A DNA stretch of 64,000 nt from JANMDN01 sp031376285 (GCA_031376285.1 JANMDN010000046.1:1-64000), one strand, 5' to 3'; positions 54,492-63,878 are shown, numbered from the stretch's first letter. Translations and numbers: made by a program. The notes: generated by a model not told the origin, from the letters alone.

Positions 54492-57116
54492 ATGACAGAA
54501 CCCACGGCTGGGTCTGATCGCTCCGCTGCCTTGTCGGCAGCGTTGGCGGATCCGCGGACTTCGTGGCCACACGTCGAGCTTCGAGACCATCAGCTCGAAG
54601 CGCTCGACCTGCTCGCTGGTCGTATCGCCGCTGGCGTCTCCCGGACGTGGGTCGACGCGCCCACTGGCTCGGGCAAGACGATCACCTTTTGCGCGCTATC
54701 GGCCGCCATCGACGGGTCAACGCTCGTGCTCGTGCCGCGGCGAAACCTCGCCGACCAAACCGCGGTCGCGCTCGCCCGATACTTCCCCGAGATCCGCGTA
54801 AGCGTTGACGGTATCGACGCCATCGGCTCGCGCGGCGTCGCGATCTGCACGTACCAGGCGGCCTTGCGCCACGCGAACGAAATGCGCTGGGACTCAGTCG
54901 ACCTCCTCATCTGCGACGAGGCCCACACCACACTCGGCGCGCAGACTCGCCGCCTTCTGGACCGAGTGGAGAATGGGCTGATCGTCGGCTTTACCGCGAC
55001 GCCCGCAACGACAACGGGCCACGTGGAGCAAGTCTTTGGGCCGGTCGCGGCGACCCTCGACCGCCTGTCGGCCATCAACCGAGGCATCCTCTGCCCCTTG
55101 CGAAGCCTCCGGGTCGAGCGAGCGGTCGACCTCTCGGATGTCGCGCGCGTTCGCGGCGACTTCGACCAGGCAAGCCTCGGGCGCGCACTCGACAAGGCCC
55201 TGTGGCACCGGGCGTGCGCTGACGTGTGGATGGAGCATTTCGCGGATCTCGGCCTTGCCGGCGTGGCCTACACGGCAACGGTCGCCCAAGCTCATGCGCT
55301 CGCCGACGAGTTGATCGGGCGGGGCGTTCGGGCGGCCGCGGTCTCCGGCCAGACCCCGAAGCGCGACCTGACGAAGATCCTCAAGGACTTCGGCAGCGCA
55401 AAGCTCGACGTCCTGTGCAACGCGGATCTTCTGACCGAGGGATGGGACGAGACGCGCGCCGCGGTCGTCATGCACCTCGCCCCCACCACATCTGAGCGCG
55501 TCTTCGTTCAGCGTCTCGGCCGGGTGATGCGACCGGCTGAGGGTAAAGAGGCGGTTTCGGTCGAGTTCCTTCCTGTTGGGGACTTGATGGGCGTCCAAAC
55601 GAGCCATGAGGTCTTCGGACTCGGTTGGTACAAACCGCTCGGGCGCGTGGCGGGCCCACCGGAGGGCGGCGAACGCGGCAAGCTTGCCCAGGCCGCGAAA
55701 CTCCTCGCGGAGCAGGAGGGCGAGCGCGCAAAGCTTGTCAACCCCGGCGCCGACTACCGCGACATCACCTCGGGCCTGACCTCAGGTGGTTGGCGCGACG
55801 CGGACCCGGGCGAGCTGCCCCACGGAGTCATGGAAGAATGGATCGAGTCCGCTTCGAAGAGCGTTGAGTGGCGAGAGGTCGCGGACCTCATCGAGGCGGG
55901 GATCAATCCGGAGGGTGCCCTCGCGTGGTGGGGTCTCACCGGGGTTGTGAGCCGACGCGCGGCTCCAGGGGCAGACCAGCCCCTCTGGCGCGCGTGGGCG
56001 ACCGCGCTCCTCGTCCAGCCAGATCTTCGCCAGTATCTTCCGACCGATGCTCCGCGCGCGGTGCTCGACCGTCTTCGGATGAGCTCCCGCGAGCGACTGC
56101 GCGCGCTCTGGTGGCACGCTGCCGAGAGCGGCAATTGGGAGCGACTTCCACAGCTCGAGCAGCTCGGCCGAGCAAGCGACCGACGTCGCCGTTGGTCGGC
56201 GCTCGAAGAGGCATCCTCGTGGGCTCCTGCCTGGGCCTGGGATGTGTCTCGAGGGCTGGCCGACGTGGGCCGACCGGGACGAAACCACGAGCTTCATCGG
56301 ATCGCCTCGTGGGAGGCTCGCCACATCATCGTGAACGGGGGCGAGCTCGGGATCCTCGGCGCGTGGCTACGAGCTGCCGGTGGCCCCTCCCCGTCGGCCG
56401 TCGCTGCGCCTGAGGGCTCGACGCTTCGCTTGGCGCAAGCGGCGCGCTTGGTCTTGATGCTCGGACCAGACGATCTGCCGGCGCGCGCCGAGAGCATGCG
56501 CCGTGTCGTCCAGGCCGTTGTGCGGTGCGGAGGTTGGGGGGAGATGATCGGCGCCGTCGATGGCGCTGACTTCTCGAGCCCCGATGGACGTCGAGCGCTC
56601 CGCGCGGCCGTCGCGGCGATGTTTCCGAAGTCCCTCGCCAACCGCAGGTCATGGACCTCACTTCGTCAGAAACTCCCCCGGCTTCCCGATTGGGAGAGCT
56701 TCACCGGCGCGACCGAGGCGCAACCCGACGGCGAGCGCTCCTCACAAGCCCGCCGAAGGCGGCGCCGTCGGCTCCGTTCCACCCAGGTCGACGGAAATGG
56801 AGCGGTGACGGCCGCCGAGCTCAATGGCGCGTCCGCGACCGCGGCGAGCCCGACGACCACCGGACAGCCGGTCGCTGCCGACGCGGTTGCGACGACCAAC
56901 GGAAGCGGTAACGGCACCGGCAACGGCGCCGCGCGGAGGCGGCGACGACGACGTCGAGGTCCACGCAACCCTGACGCGAGCGCGAACGGGCAGGTGTCTC
57001 AGACGGCAGACGGGCCTGGGCTGGTCGAATCGTCCAATGGGAGCGGTCCCGTCCACGAGCCGTCACCGACGCCCACGCTTGCCGGAACGCGCCACCGCGA
57101 GGACGACGGCCCGTAG
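54492..57116 (+). CDS. SF2 DEAD/DEAH-box helicase with basic tail
   Basis: An 874-residue helicase-like protein. RecA1 has the Q-like LRDHQLEALD, motif I APTGSGKTITF, motif II LLICDEAHTT and motif III GFTATPATT. RecA2 has VAYTATVAQAHALA, LCNADLLTEGWDE and motif VI QRLGRVMRP, as in UvrB/Res-type enzymes. Residues about 480-770 are a helical domain I do not recognise. The tail (about 780-874) is low complexity with two Arg-rich blocks and Asn/Gly repeats, likely to bind nucleic acid. ATG 54492 has GGAAG 7 nt upstream; the open frame to 54222 is not conserved. Confidence 0.88.
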   Translation: MTEPTAGSDRSAALSAALADPRTSWPHVELRDHQLEALDLLAGRIAAGVSRTWVDAPTGSGKTITFCALSAAIDGSTLVLVPRRNLADQTAVALARYFPEIRVSVDGIDAIGSRGVAICTYQAALRHANEMRWDSVDLLICDEAHTTLGAQTRRLLDRVENGLIVGFTATPATTTGHVEQVFGPVAATLDRLSAINRGILCPLRSLRVERAVDLSDVARVRGDFDQASLGRALDKALWHRACADVWMEHFADLGLAGVAYTATVAQAHALADELIGRGVRAAAVSGQTPKRDLTKILKDFGSAKLDVLCNADLLTEGWDETRAAVVMHLAPTTSERVFVQRLGRVMRPAEGKEAVSVEFLPVGDLMGVQTSHEVFGLGWYKPLGRVAGPPEGGERGKLAQAAKLLAEQEGERAKLVNPGADYRDITSGLTSGGWRDADPGELPHGVMEEWIESASKSVEWREVADLIEAGINPEGALAWWGLTGVVSRRAAPGADQPLWRAWATALLVQPDLRQYLPTDAPRAVLDRLRMSSRERLRALWWHAAESGNWERLPQLEQLGRASDRRRRWSALEEASSWAPAWAWDVSRGLADVGRPGRNHELHRIASWEARHIIVNGGELGILGAWLRAAGGPSPSAVAAPEGSTLRLAQAARLVLMLGPDDLPARAESMRRVVQAVVRCGGWGEMIGAVDGADFSSPDGRRALRAAVAAMFPKSLANRRSWTSLRQKLPRLPDWESFTGATEAQPDGERSSQARRRRRRRLRSTQVDGNGAVTAAELNGASATAASPTTTGQPVAADAVATTNGSGNGTGNGAARRRRRRRRGPRNPDASANGQVSQTADGPGLVESSNGSGPVHEPSPTPTLAGTRHREDDGP

Positions 57117-57352
57117 TCTCGGACACGCCGCGTGCACGATCGGCACGGAGTCGACACAACATCGACTCAGGTCGTCGCGCACCGCGTGACCCGATTCCAA
57201 TTACCATGAAACTGGGTGGTGGCTCGGGGTGGCCCCCTGGGCCGTCGGGGGTTTGCGGCGCAGAGCCGTGTTGGACGTCAGCGCGTCTGGGGTCCTCCGG
57301 GTGGCGGACTGCGTGGCGACCGTCTACCCGTAAGGGTTCGTCACATCGTGAC

Positions 57353-60300
57353 TCACCGGGTCTCGATCGAAAAGGGGCCTTTCGCGGAGCGGACCACTCT
57401 CGTCGTGATCGACGCGGTCACTCTTGCCGAGTTTCGCGCCTTCGCGACGGCACGGCTCGTCAGCCGTTCCTTGAGTGCTGCCTCCAGGCGAACCACGTAG
57501 CGCACAGTCCGAGTCGCCCCGGGGGCCAGGTCCCCGAGAGCCCAGGTGAGGGTGGATCCTGCAAGGGTCGGCGACGGGTTCCTCGGCGAAGGACTCACCC
57601 GAACCCCTTTCGGAAGACGCTCACTCAGCCGGACGCCAAAGGCTGGAGCGGCACTCGTGTTGGCCACGCGGACGGTGATCTCGTATGTCACCTTTTGTCC
57701 TCTCCGGGCGTTGGCCGGTCCCCGCTTGCGGATCGTGATCTTCGCCCGGTCGGTGCGCTTCGGCCCTGTTCCGCTCACGCCGCCCTGAGGGGATTCGCCT
57801 GTGGAGGGGTGGAAGCCGTCGCCGGGGGTGTAGATGCCGGCGTCGATGGACACGTCCGCTTGGCCCGCCACCAGCGTGCGAACCGTCGTTTTGCCCGTCG
57901 CCGGGTCTGCGTCAGAGTCGTTCGCGGCTCCGTGCGCTCCACGCACGGAAAAGAGGTACCCGGAGGGCAGGCTCGAGAAACGAACGCTGTACTGGCCCGG
58001 GATGAGGCTCCCCAGCTGGTAGCGCCCCGAGCCGTTTGTCGAGGCCGTCGCCACTTCAGCGCCACGGCTGTCGTAGACGGCCACCGCCACGCGGGGCACT
58101 CCGGGCTCGCCCGGCGCCTGCCCACCGTTGCCGTCGTTGTCGAACCAGACGAGGTCGCCGATCGACGCAGGCCGGAAGAGGCCAACATCGACGGTGCGGT
58201 TCGTGTCGTTGTCCAAGTCGCCGTCGCCGATGGGCTCGGCGCCACCCGTCAAACGCACCGCCGTCGTACGAACGGCGCCGCCTACGTCACTGCCGTTGTC
58301 GTCCCCGTCACGGTCATCGTTCGGGCCCGAGCCCGGCTCGAATGCCGCCCTCGCCCAACCATTGCGGCCAGTCGACGTTGCGTAGCCAGCCGGGGGAACG
58401 ACTTCGATCCGGTAGTCGGCAGGCGCGAGCCCCGCGAAGCCGTAGTGGCCGGCGGCGTCGGTGGAGGTCACGTTGAGCTGTGCGCCGCCCTCGTCGAGCA
58501 GGCGGACGGTGACCCCTTCGATTCCAGGCTCTCCAGCCTCAGCGAGCCCGTTGTTATTCAGGTCGTTCCAGACGAGATCGCCGACGCTGACCGGACGCGC
58601 GAAGCCTGCGTCGAGGGCGTGATTGTTGCGACCCCCGATTCCGGTGGTGACGTCGATCGCGGCGTACGCTCCCATCGGTGCGGCGTCAGAGTCGCTCGCG
58701 TCGGAACCACTCGCCGTCGTCGCGTCCTTGCCCGTGAGGAAGGTGCCGCCGAGGGCCGACGCGTTCGGACCGTCGAGTGGAATCCGGAGCTGAAAGCTGG
58801 ACCTGGGTTGGAGGCCGCCGCCGACATCATCACCGCTGCCCACCGCGGGCTCGGTGGTGCCCGAGTTGAAACGGTACGAGCCGTCGGCGGTCGTGATTGC
58901 CGTACCGACGAGCGCGGCGCTCGGTCCGGTCGTCCAGAGCTCGACCGTGACAACACCGATGCCCGGCTCACCCGCGTCCTGGACACCATTTCCGAGGTCG
59001 TCGCGCCAAACGCGGTTGCCGATCTCGATCGGAGCCCCGTCGCAGAGAACAGCGACGCCTCCGACGCCCGGGGCGGCGGCGGCGGACGCAATCGAGTCGC
59101 CGACCCGGTAGGCCTTGCGATATGTGCCGCCGCTTGTGCTCAGCCAACGGAGTGCATTTGCCCGAGCGGCTCCAGCGGGCGTGGCGACGCTCACACCCGT
59201 CACGAAGTCCCGGGCGCCGGGAATCATGGCAAGCGACCCGGAGGTGACTTCGTCACCACCGACGACGGCGTTGTCGTCGACGTAGAGCTCTGCCCCACCT
59301 GGTCCGGCGCCGGTGCCTTGTACGCCGGTGCCGTCGGTCCCGCATCGCCCGTTGTCTTCAAGAGCCCATGTGCCCGGGCCCGCTGCGCAGGCGCGCAAGA
59401 CGTCGCCGGCGCCCGCTCCGGTAACCGCCGCAGCCTGCGTCGGGTCGCTCGGCAACGCGATACCCGTCTGATCCGCAAAGCGATCACGGATGCCGAGAAC
59501 GAGGTTGTTCCGGTCGAAGACGATCTGGGTCAGGAGCGGCTGCGCGTAGACGTGCTCACCGGCCGCCCCGAGATCGGGGTAGGTCGCGGTCCAGGGGCGC
59601 CACGCGGCGCTCGAGGCTCCGACGTTGGTCCGGGGGTAGTTGAGGGTCGTCTGGAAAACGGGAGCGGGCGAGAATGCGAGGGTACCGGGATCCGCGCGGT
59701 AGACGTAGGCCCGCAACTGCGTTGGATTGCCCGTGCTCTGAGCGGTGCAGGTCAGTCCAACGTAGACGCTTTGCCCTTCGACGGTAACCGCGAACGGACG
59801 GACATCACCGGTCGTGGGACATCCCGGAGGAGAGAGCGGCACCTGCCGCGCGATGATCTCGCCGCCGGTGGTGGGGTCGATCGCAAAGAGCTCGCGCGAC
59901 GCGAGATTCATGACGTACATGCGGGAGGCGTCCTCGGCCATCGCCAGCCCACCGAACGATGTGGCCCCGACGGCGCCAAACCCGACGTTCCCGCCATCGG
60001 TCGCGAGGTCGGCGTCGTGCATGTCCTCCCCGGCTCGCGCGACGTAGAACGTATCGGTCACCTCACCCGAGGTGGGGTCGAGCGCGTAGATCGCGCGGGG
60101 GCCCCCCGGGCCGAATCCGGCGTGACGCCGGAAGTAGGCAGCCGCGAAAAGTCGCTTGCCGACCCGGTCGTATGCGAGGCCCCACGTCGACCCGATCGCG
60201 TCGTTTCGAACCTTGAGCGGGGGCGTTGCCGGTGCCAGGTGACCGGAGTCATCGACGAGTGCGGCCGAACCGGACGCCCAGGGCACGCCGATGATCGCGG

Positions 60301-60901
60301 CCTGCGCGTCACTTGTCCCGCCGACTGCGCTCCCGAGCCATGTGCAGCTTGCGGCAACCATGGGGTTGTCCTGGCAGTAGTGGTCGGGGCGAAGCACACC
60401 GAAGACCGCGGACGGGTCCGGGCCGGCGAGGTCGACAAACTGAACCGCGGTGCGCGAGTCCGGACCCGCGGGGCCGGGTCGAAATCCGGCTGGAAGGTCG
60501 GCGAACTCGACCCGCACGACGCCGCTCGTCGGGAGCCCGGACACCTGGAAGTCGCCGCTCGACGTGGTCGCGGTCGAGCGAAGGAGTGCGCCGCTTGTGG
60601 AGTAGACCTTGACACCGACCCCGGCAACGCCCAGGTCGGTCGCGGTGGCCAGCGACCCATTGCCCGAAACGTTCGACACCGTGGCGGTTACGTCCCGGGT
60701 ACCGTTGGCGTTGTAGTCCTCGAAGACAAGGCCGCCGAGCGTCCCGCCGGACGCGCTCGCGTTGTTGATGAGCTTCGTGCCGAAGATCGCTCCGGCGCCG
60801 GCTCCCGTCAATACGAGAGCCAGCAATATCTGACGCGAGCCCTGGCCCGTCAAGGCCCGTGCTGCCCGAGCGTCGGCGCTACCGCGAGTACGGCGACCCA
60901 T
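57353..60901 (-). CDS. Large secreted SdrD_B-domain surface protein
   Basis: An 1182-residue exported protein. The signal is QILLALVLTGAGAGAIFG. An N-terminal SdrD_B domain (GGLVFEDYNANGTRD) precedes a propeller-like region (about 150-600). Then come three SdrD_B domains beginning IGNRVWRDDLGNGVQDAGE, VGDLVWNDLNNNGLAEAGE and IGDLVWFDNDGNGGQAPGE, each with an acidic calcium-type loop. A DUF11-like domain (KVTYEITVRVANTSAAPAFG) precedes the end. No sortase signal or terminal anchor is seen. ATG 60901 has GGAG 8 nt upstream; GTG 60958 is an alternative. Confidence 0.85.
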   Translation of the reverse strand: MGRRTRGSADARAARALTGQGSRQILLALVLTGAGAGAIFGTKLINNASASGGTLGGLVFEDYNANGTRDVTATVSNVSGNGSLATATDLGVAGVGVKVYSTSGALLRSTATTSSGDFQVSGLPTSGVVRVEFADLPAGFRPGPAGPDSRTAVQFVDLAGPDPSAVFGVLRPDHYCQDNPMVAASCTWLGSAVGGTSDAQAAIIGVPWASGSAALVDDSGHLAPATPPLKVRNDAIGSTWGLAYDRVGKRLFAAAYFRRHAGFGPGGPRAIYALDPTSGEVTDTFYVARAGEDMHDADLATDGGNVGFGAVGATSFGGLAMAEDASRMYVMNLASRELFAIDPTTGGEIIARQVPLSPPGCPTTGDVRPFAVTVEGQSVYVGLTCTAQSTGNPTQLRAYVYRADPGTLAFSPAPVFQTTLNYPRTNVGASSAAWRPWTATYPDLGAAGEHVYAQPLLTQIVFDRNNLVLGIRDRFADQTGIALPSDPTQAAAVTGAGAGDVLRACAAGPGTWALEDNGRCGTDGTGVQGTGAGPGGAELYVDDNAVVGGDEVTSGSLAMIPGARDFVTGVSVATPAGAARANALRWLSTSGGTYRKAYRVGDSIASAAAAPGVGGVAVLCDGAPIEIGNRVWRDDLGNGVQDAGEPGIGVVTVELWTTGPSAALVGTAITTADGSYRFNSGTTEPAVGSGDDVGGGLQPRSSFQLRIPLDGPNASALGGTFLTGKDATTASGSDASDSDAAPMGAYAAIDVTTGIGGRNNHALDAGFARPVSVGDLVWNDLNNNGLAEAGEPGIEGVTVRLLDEGGAQLNVTSTDAAGHYGFAGLAPADYRIEVVPPAGYATSTGRNGWARAAFEPGSGPNDDRDGDDNGSDVGGAVRTTAVRLTGGAEPIGDGDLDNDTNRTVDVGLFRPASIGDLVWFDNDGNGGQAPGEPGVPRVAVAVYDSRGAEVATASTNGSGRYQLGSLIPGQYSVRFSSLPSGYLFSVRGAHGAANDSDADPATGKTTVRTLVAGQADVSIDAGIYTPGDGFHPSTGESPQGGVSGTGPKRTDRAKITIRKRGPANARRGQKVTYEITVRVANTSAAPAFGVRLSERLPKGVRVSPSPRNPSPTLAGSTLTWALGDLAPGATRTVRYVVRLEAALKERLTSRAVAKARNSARVTASITTRVVRSAKGPFSIETR

Positions 60902-61019
60902 TCGATGGACTCCATTCCACTCTGCGAGCCGGCCATCCATGGCCGACCACAACGTCACGGTAGGTCTATCGGCATAACCTCGCGCTCACAGAAGGTCGGG
61001 ATTTGACCCATACTTTCGT

Positions 61020-61646
61020 TCAGCTCGCGCGCAGGCGCTCCCGCATGACGTCAAGTGCTCGGCGTAGCTCGGCCTCGGTGAGGACGCGAACCTCGGCGTT
61101 GCGGATTCGGGTGACCCGGCCACTGAGTGGGTCATCTCCGGCGGCCGCGTTTGCCACGAACCGGATGGGAACGTCGTGTGCGGTGAGGAGCGACTCCCGG
61201 CCCGGTGCGGCCAGGAGCTGCGTAAAGCCGGCGACGTAGCGAGCAAGGGCGTCGAAGCGACTCTCCCCACCCGGTGGGGCTTGATCCGGCCGATGCTCGC
61301 CGCGCCAGGAGCGGTAGTCCTCGATATCGGCGCCCTCGAAGATTCCGACGCGAAGGTCGCCCAGGTCGGGGTATACGCGAGGCGCGGGAAGTGAACGATC
61401 CGCAAGGATGATGGCGAGGGTCTCTCGGGTTCTCGGAAAACCCGAATGGCCGCTCGCGTCGAAGTCGACACCGGCGAGTTGTCTGGAAAGGTCCGCGGCC
61501 TGTAAGCGACCTACCTCGGTGAGCGGCACGTCGACGTTCCCGTCGCCGTTCAGGCGCTGAGCGACGTTGTAGGTGCTTTCACCGTGCCTGATCAGCGTGA
61601 ATCGCCGCGCAGCGAAGGAGCCGTGGGGTGCGGGGGACTCGCTCAT
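61020..61646 (-). CDS. Histidine phosphatase (phosphoglycerate mutase-like)
   Basis: A 208-residue protein. The catalytic motif is LIRHGESTYN (His21), with FPRTRETL, FEGADIEDYRSW (acid) and the second His in LLTAHDVPIRFVANA. It may act as phosphatase or mutase on sugar phosphates; the substrate is unknown. ATG 61646 faces the small gene at 61675 on the other strand, 28 bp away. Confidence 0.9.
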   Translation of the reverse strand: MSESPAPHGSFAARRFTLIRHGESTYNVAQRLNGDGNVDVPLTEVGRLQAADLSRQLAGVDFDASGHSGFPRTRETLAIILADRSLPAPRVYPDLGDLRVGIFEGADIEDYRSWRGEHRPDQAPPGGESRFDALARYVAGFTQLLAAPGRESLLTAHDVPIRFVANAAAGDDPLSGRVTRIRNAEVRVLTEAELRRALDVMRERLRAS

Positions 61647-61674
61647 CAGCCGTGCCGGAGCCTATCCTGTCGTG

Positions 61675-61914
61675 GTGATCGCTCCCGACCCCCCAGCGCG
61701 AGAGGCCCTCGGCGATGCCCAATGGGCACGAGTTCGGCACCTTGCCGAGCGTGTGTCAATGCTTGAGGCGGCGATGGTCGACCGCCACGACGACGAGGAG
61801 CTCGAGGGGCGCCTCGCGCGGGCCCGGATCAAGGCCGCGAGAGCGACGGAGCGCGCCCTCCTCGCGGATGCTCTGGCCGACGAGCTGACTCGCGTCGCCC
61901 GCCCTCGCTCGTAG
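61675..61914 (+). CDS. Small coiled-coil protein of unknown function
   Basis: A 79-residue, strongly helical protein (ARVRHLAERVSMLEAAMVD, then ELEGRLARARIKAARATERA) that likely forms a coiled coil. No family was recognised. TATCCT (61663-61668) lies 6 nt before GTG 61675, matching the leaderless pattern; GTG 61672 is next to it. Confidence 0.55.
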   Translation: MIAPDPPAREALGDAQWARVRHLAERVSMLEAAMVDRHDDEELEGRLARARIKAARATERALLADALADELTRVARPRS

Positions 61915-61991
61915 CGCGCCGCGCGGGACGCGGGTCTACGACGCGATCGACCTGGGATATCCCGTCGCCTCAACCTGGGACGTCGGCGTCG

Positions 61992-62264
61992 CTACCGACC
62001 CGTGACCTCGTCGCCGATCTCGGCGCGGATCAGGGGCAGAACGTCGTCAGGCTGCGGGTACCTGCCGAGCATCGACTTCGTGAAGATGCGCTCGCCGTTG
62101 AGGTGGATGTCGAAGATGCCCCCGGTTCCGGGAACCACCTCAAGCGAACGTATGACCGGGCCCCAGCCCGCGAGAATCGGCGCCACGAGACTCGCGGCGT
62201 TCGGCGCCGCGCCTCAGGGCTGGCAGTACTCGATGCGAATGGTGTGCTTCGGGTGGACGACCAT
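61992..62264 (-). CDS. Probable selenoprotein, SelW/Rdx family, with in-frame TGA
   Basis: 90 residues if TGA at 62216-62214 (codon 17) is read as selenocysteine. Upstream of TGA the frame encodes IRIEYCQP; downstream GAAPNAASLVAPILAG, SLEVVPGTGGIFDI, LNGERIFTK and LGRYPQPDDV. Together these match the SelW/Rdx thioredoxin-like fold, whose redox motif CxxC or CxxU begins IEYC. TGA falls exactly on the second redox residue (Cys14-x-x-U17). A 17-nt hairpin at 62198-62182 lies 15 nt after TGA. ATG 62264 is the start; GTG 62186 would yield a 64-residue piece without the redox motif. A nonsense mutation is the alternative. Confidence 0.75.
62182..62198 (-). promoter_or_regulatory. Candidate bacterial SECIS hairpin
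   Basis: On the minus strand GCCGCGA / UCGUGGC form a 7-bp stem (one G-U pair) with loop GUC. The loop G is 23 nt after the TGA. Bacterial SECIS elements typically have an apical loop with a conserved G roughly 16-37 nt after the UGA. A second GC-rich pairing (GCGGCG / CGCCGC) competes with it. Confidence 0.55.
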
Positions 62265-62282
62265 GCCCGGAAGAATGCCATT

Positions 62283-62298
62283 CACGACAACAGTCGTG
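62283..62298. promoter_or_regulatory. Small palindrome between the selenoprotein and the vapB remnant
   Basis: CACGAC (62283-62288) and GTCGTG (62293-62298) flank AACA. It lies between the divergent starts at 62264 and 62327 and may be an operator for either. Confidence 0.35.
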
Positions 62299-62326
62299 GC
62301 GCACGAATGATCTGTACTGCTTGTGT

Positions 62327-62698
62327 ATGCACCGAACGCAGATCTACCTCACCGATCTTCAGCAGAATCGGATCGCACAGATCGCCGTGGAGCGACAGTC
62401 CTCCAAGGCGGCGGTGATTGGCGAGATCCTCGACCAGGCGCTTGGGAATGGTGCCCCTGAGGCCGAGGACGTCGCAATCATCAGGGCCACGAGCGGCATC
62501 TGCTCGGACCATCCGGAAATGGCTGAGCGCGGTGCGAGGGCGGAGCGCCGACGAGCGGCTCCTATCCCTCGGGCTCTAGTCTTTGACACGACGGTCCTCA
62601 TCGCCCACCTACGCGGTGAGCCGCGGGCCCGCGGACTCCTCGGGGCCACGTCGAACATCGGAAAGTGCCGAACGTTGAGCCTTGCGCCAGCCTGGTAG
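62327..62698 (+). pseudogene. Antitoxin fused to a truncated PIN toxin (vapBC remnant)
   Basis: 123 residues. The first about 40 are an RHH antitoxin (MHRTQIYLTDLQQNRIAQIA, then AAVIGEILDQAL). The frame continues through what should be the antitoxin tail (MAERGARAERRRAAPIP) directly into the start of a PIN domain (LVFDTTVLIAHLRGEPRARG). It then ends in unrelated sequence, so only the first PIN Asp remains. A deletion probably fused the genes and removed most of the toxin. The antitoxin part could still bind DNA. ATG 62327 follows TACTGC by 6 nt. Confidence 0.7.
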
Positions 62699-62730
62699 CA
62701 ACGCCACCCAGGATCGGTCATCATCCTCAG

Positions 62731-63153
62731 ATGGACGACCAACCGAGCCCCGACGCTGTTGCCGACGCGCTCCTCGCTCGGGCAATGGTGCGCTTCTCAC
62801 GCGCGTCCGGCCCCGGGGGCCAGCACCGGGACCACACCGAGTCCCGCGCCGAGCTCGTGCTCACCCGGGATGCCCTCGAAGGACTTCCTGAGGGCGTCAT
62901 CCGACGCCTCGTCTCGGCGCTCCACCTCGAGGACCGGCCGCTCCGGCTGAGCGCTCAGGCCGACCGCTCGAAGGAACGAAACCGCTCGGCGGTCGAGACA
63001 CGCCTCCGGGAGCGAGTGGTCACGGCCCTCACACCGCGAGCTCAGCGGCGACCGACCAGCCGAAGCCGGCATATGGTCGCCCGCCGGCTCGACCAGAAAG
63101 CTCGGCGCGGACGGGTCAAGGACCTCCGAAGCCGGCCCGGCACGGACGACTGA
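62731..63153 (+). CDS. GGQ release-factor-like protein (ArfB type)
   Basis: A 140-residue protein with the class I release factor catalytic motif in FSRASGPGGQHRDHTESRAEL and a basic C-terminal tail (from ALTPRAQRRPTSRSRHMVAR) like that of ArfB/YaeJ, which enters the empty mRNA channel. It should hydrolyse peptidyl-tRNA on stalled ribosomes. No codon-recognition domain is present. ATG 62731 starts the conserved part. Confidence 0.88.
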   Translation: MDDQPSPDAVADALLARAMVRFSRASGPGGQHRDHTESRAELVLTRDALEGLPEGVIRRLVSALHLEDRPLRLSAQADRSKERNRSAVETRLRERVVTALTPRAQRRPTSRSRHMVARRLDQKARRGRVKDLRSRPGTDD

Positions 63154-63464
63154 CCGGTTCGACCTCGATGAGATAACTCGTGTGCAGTAGCGGGTGACGA
63201 AGTCGAGGATCTGGTCGTGCGACGAATCGACCTGGTCACCCGAGTATCCTCGATAGCCGCCTGGCGCGACCAGGCCAGGCGAAGCGAGACTCGTGCCGAC
63301 ATAAGCGCGGCCCGCTCCGGATCCTCGTACTTCCCGGTCGGATGCCGGTCGGTGCCCGCACGAGAGCAGATGTCCAGCGGCTCATCGACGCAATCGCGAC
63401 GGAGCGCTCGCGGTCCACGTCGCACGTCGATCACGCAAAGTCAGCCGCAGCGGCGCGAGGGGAG
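63154..63464. other. Intergenic stretch without a recognised gene
   Basis: About 310 bp lie between the convergent ends of the GGQ gene and the SnoaL-like gene. One plus-strand segment (MPVGARTRADVQRLIDAI, around 63341-63394) resembles the end of a protein but has no start or family, so a decayed gene is possible. No clear hairpin with T-run was found. Confidence 0.3.
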
Positions 63465-63878
63465 TCAGCCGGGGTAGACCCAGCCGATGTCCTCGTTCGC
63501 GACGCCGATCGAGGCATGGGTCTGGACGAACTTCCACACGCCGTCCTCCACGCAGAAAACGGCACTCCAACGCGGAGATACATACCTACCGTCCGGCATG
63601 GTGATCGTCACGCTCGTCGTCGCCCAGCCCACGGTCCCCTCACTGAACGCCTCAACGTTGGCCGGCGCGAACGTGGCCTTGCCCCCTGCGCTCTCGACCT
63701 CGCCCCGGAGGAACTCCGCAACGCGGATGCCGCCTCTGAAAACCTCGTCGGGGTCGCTCCCAATGAGACGCGTGCCGTCGCCCGGCGAGACGTGTACCTC
63801 GACGAGCGAGGCTTCACCCCTGGATGCGCCCTCGAACCAGGCGACGACGAGCTGTTCGAGTTCAGGCGATCTTTCCAT
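63465..63878 (-). CDS. SnoaL/NTF2-like fold protein
   Basis: A 137-residue protein with the NTF2-like pattern: a helical start (ELEQLVVAWFEGA), then FRGGIRVAEFLRGEV and strands VGWATTSVTITM, RWSAVFCVEDGVWKFVQTHAS. The family includes SnoaL cyclases and ketosteroid-isomerase-like proteins; the ligand is unknown. ATG 63878 has AGGAGGGG upstream. A palindromic promoter region lies at 63906-63917. Confidence 0.85.
   Translation of the reverse strand: MERSPELEQLVVAWFEGASRGEASLVEVHVSPGDGTRLIGSDPDEVFRGGIRVAEFLRGEVESAGGKATFAPANVEAFSEGTVGWATTSVTITMPDGRYVSPRWSAVFCVEDGVWKFVQTHASIGVANEDIGWVYPG

Noticed and set aside
57206..61006. A 1266-codon open frame antisense to the SdrD-type gene
   Set aside because: It has no domain pattern, is dominated by Arg, Gly and Val, and lies opposite a protein with clear signal peptide and four SdrD_B domains. 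Long antisense frames are common in GC-rich DNA.
61992..62186. A 64-residue gene starting at GTG 62186
   Set aside because: It would lack the IEYC half of the SelW/Rdx redox motif, whose codons lie in the same frame just across the TGA.
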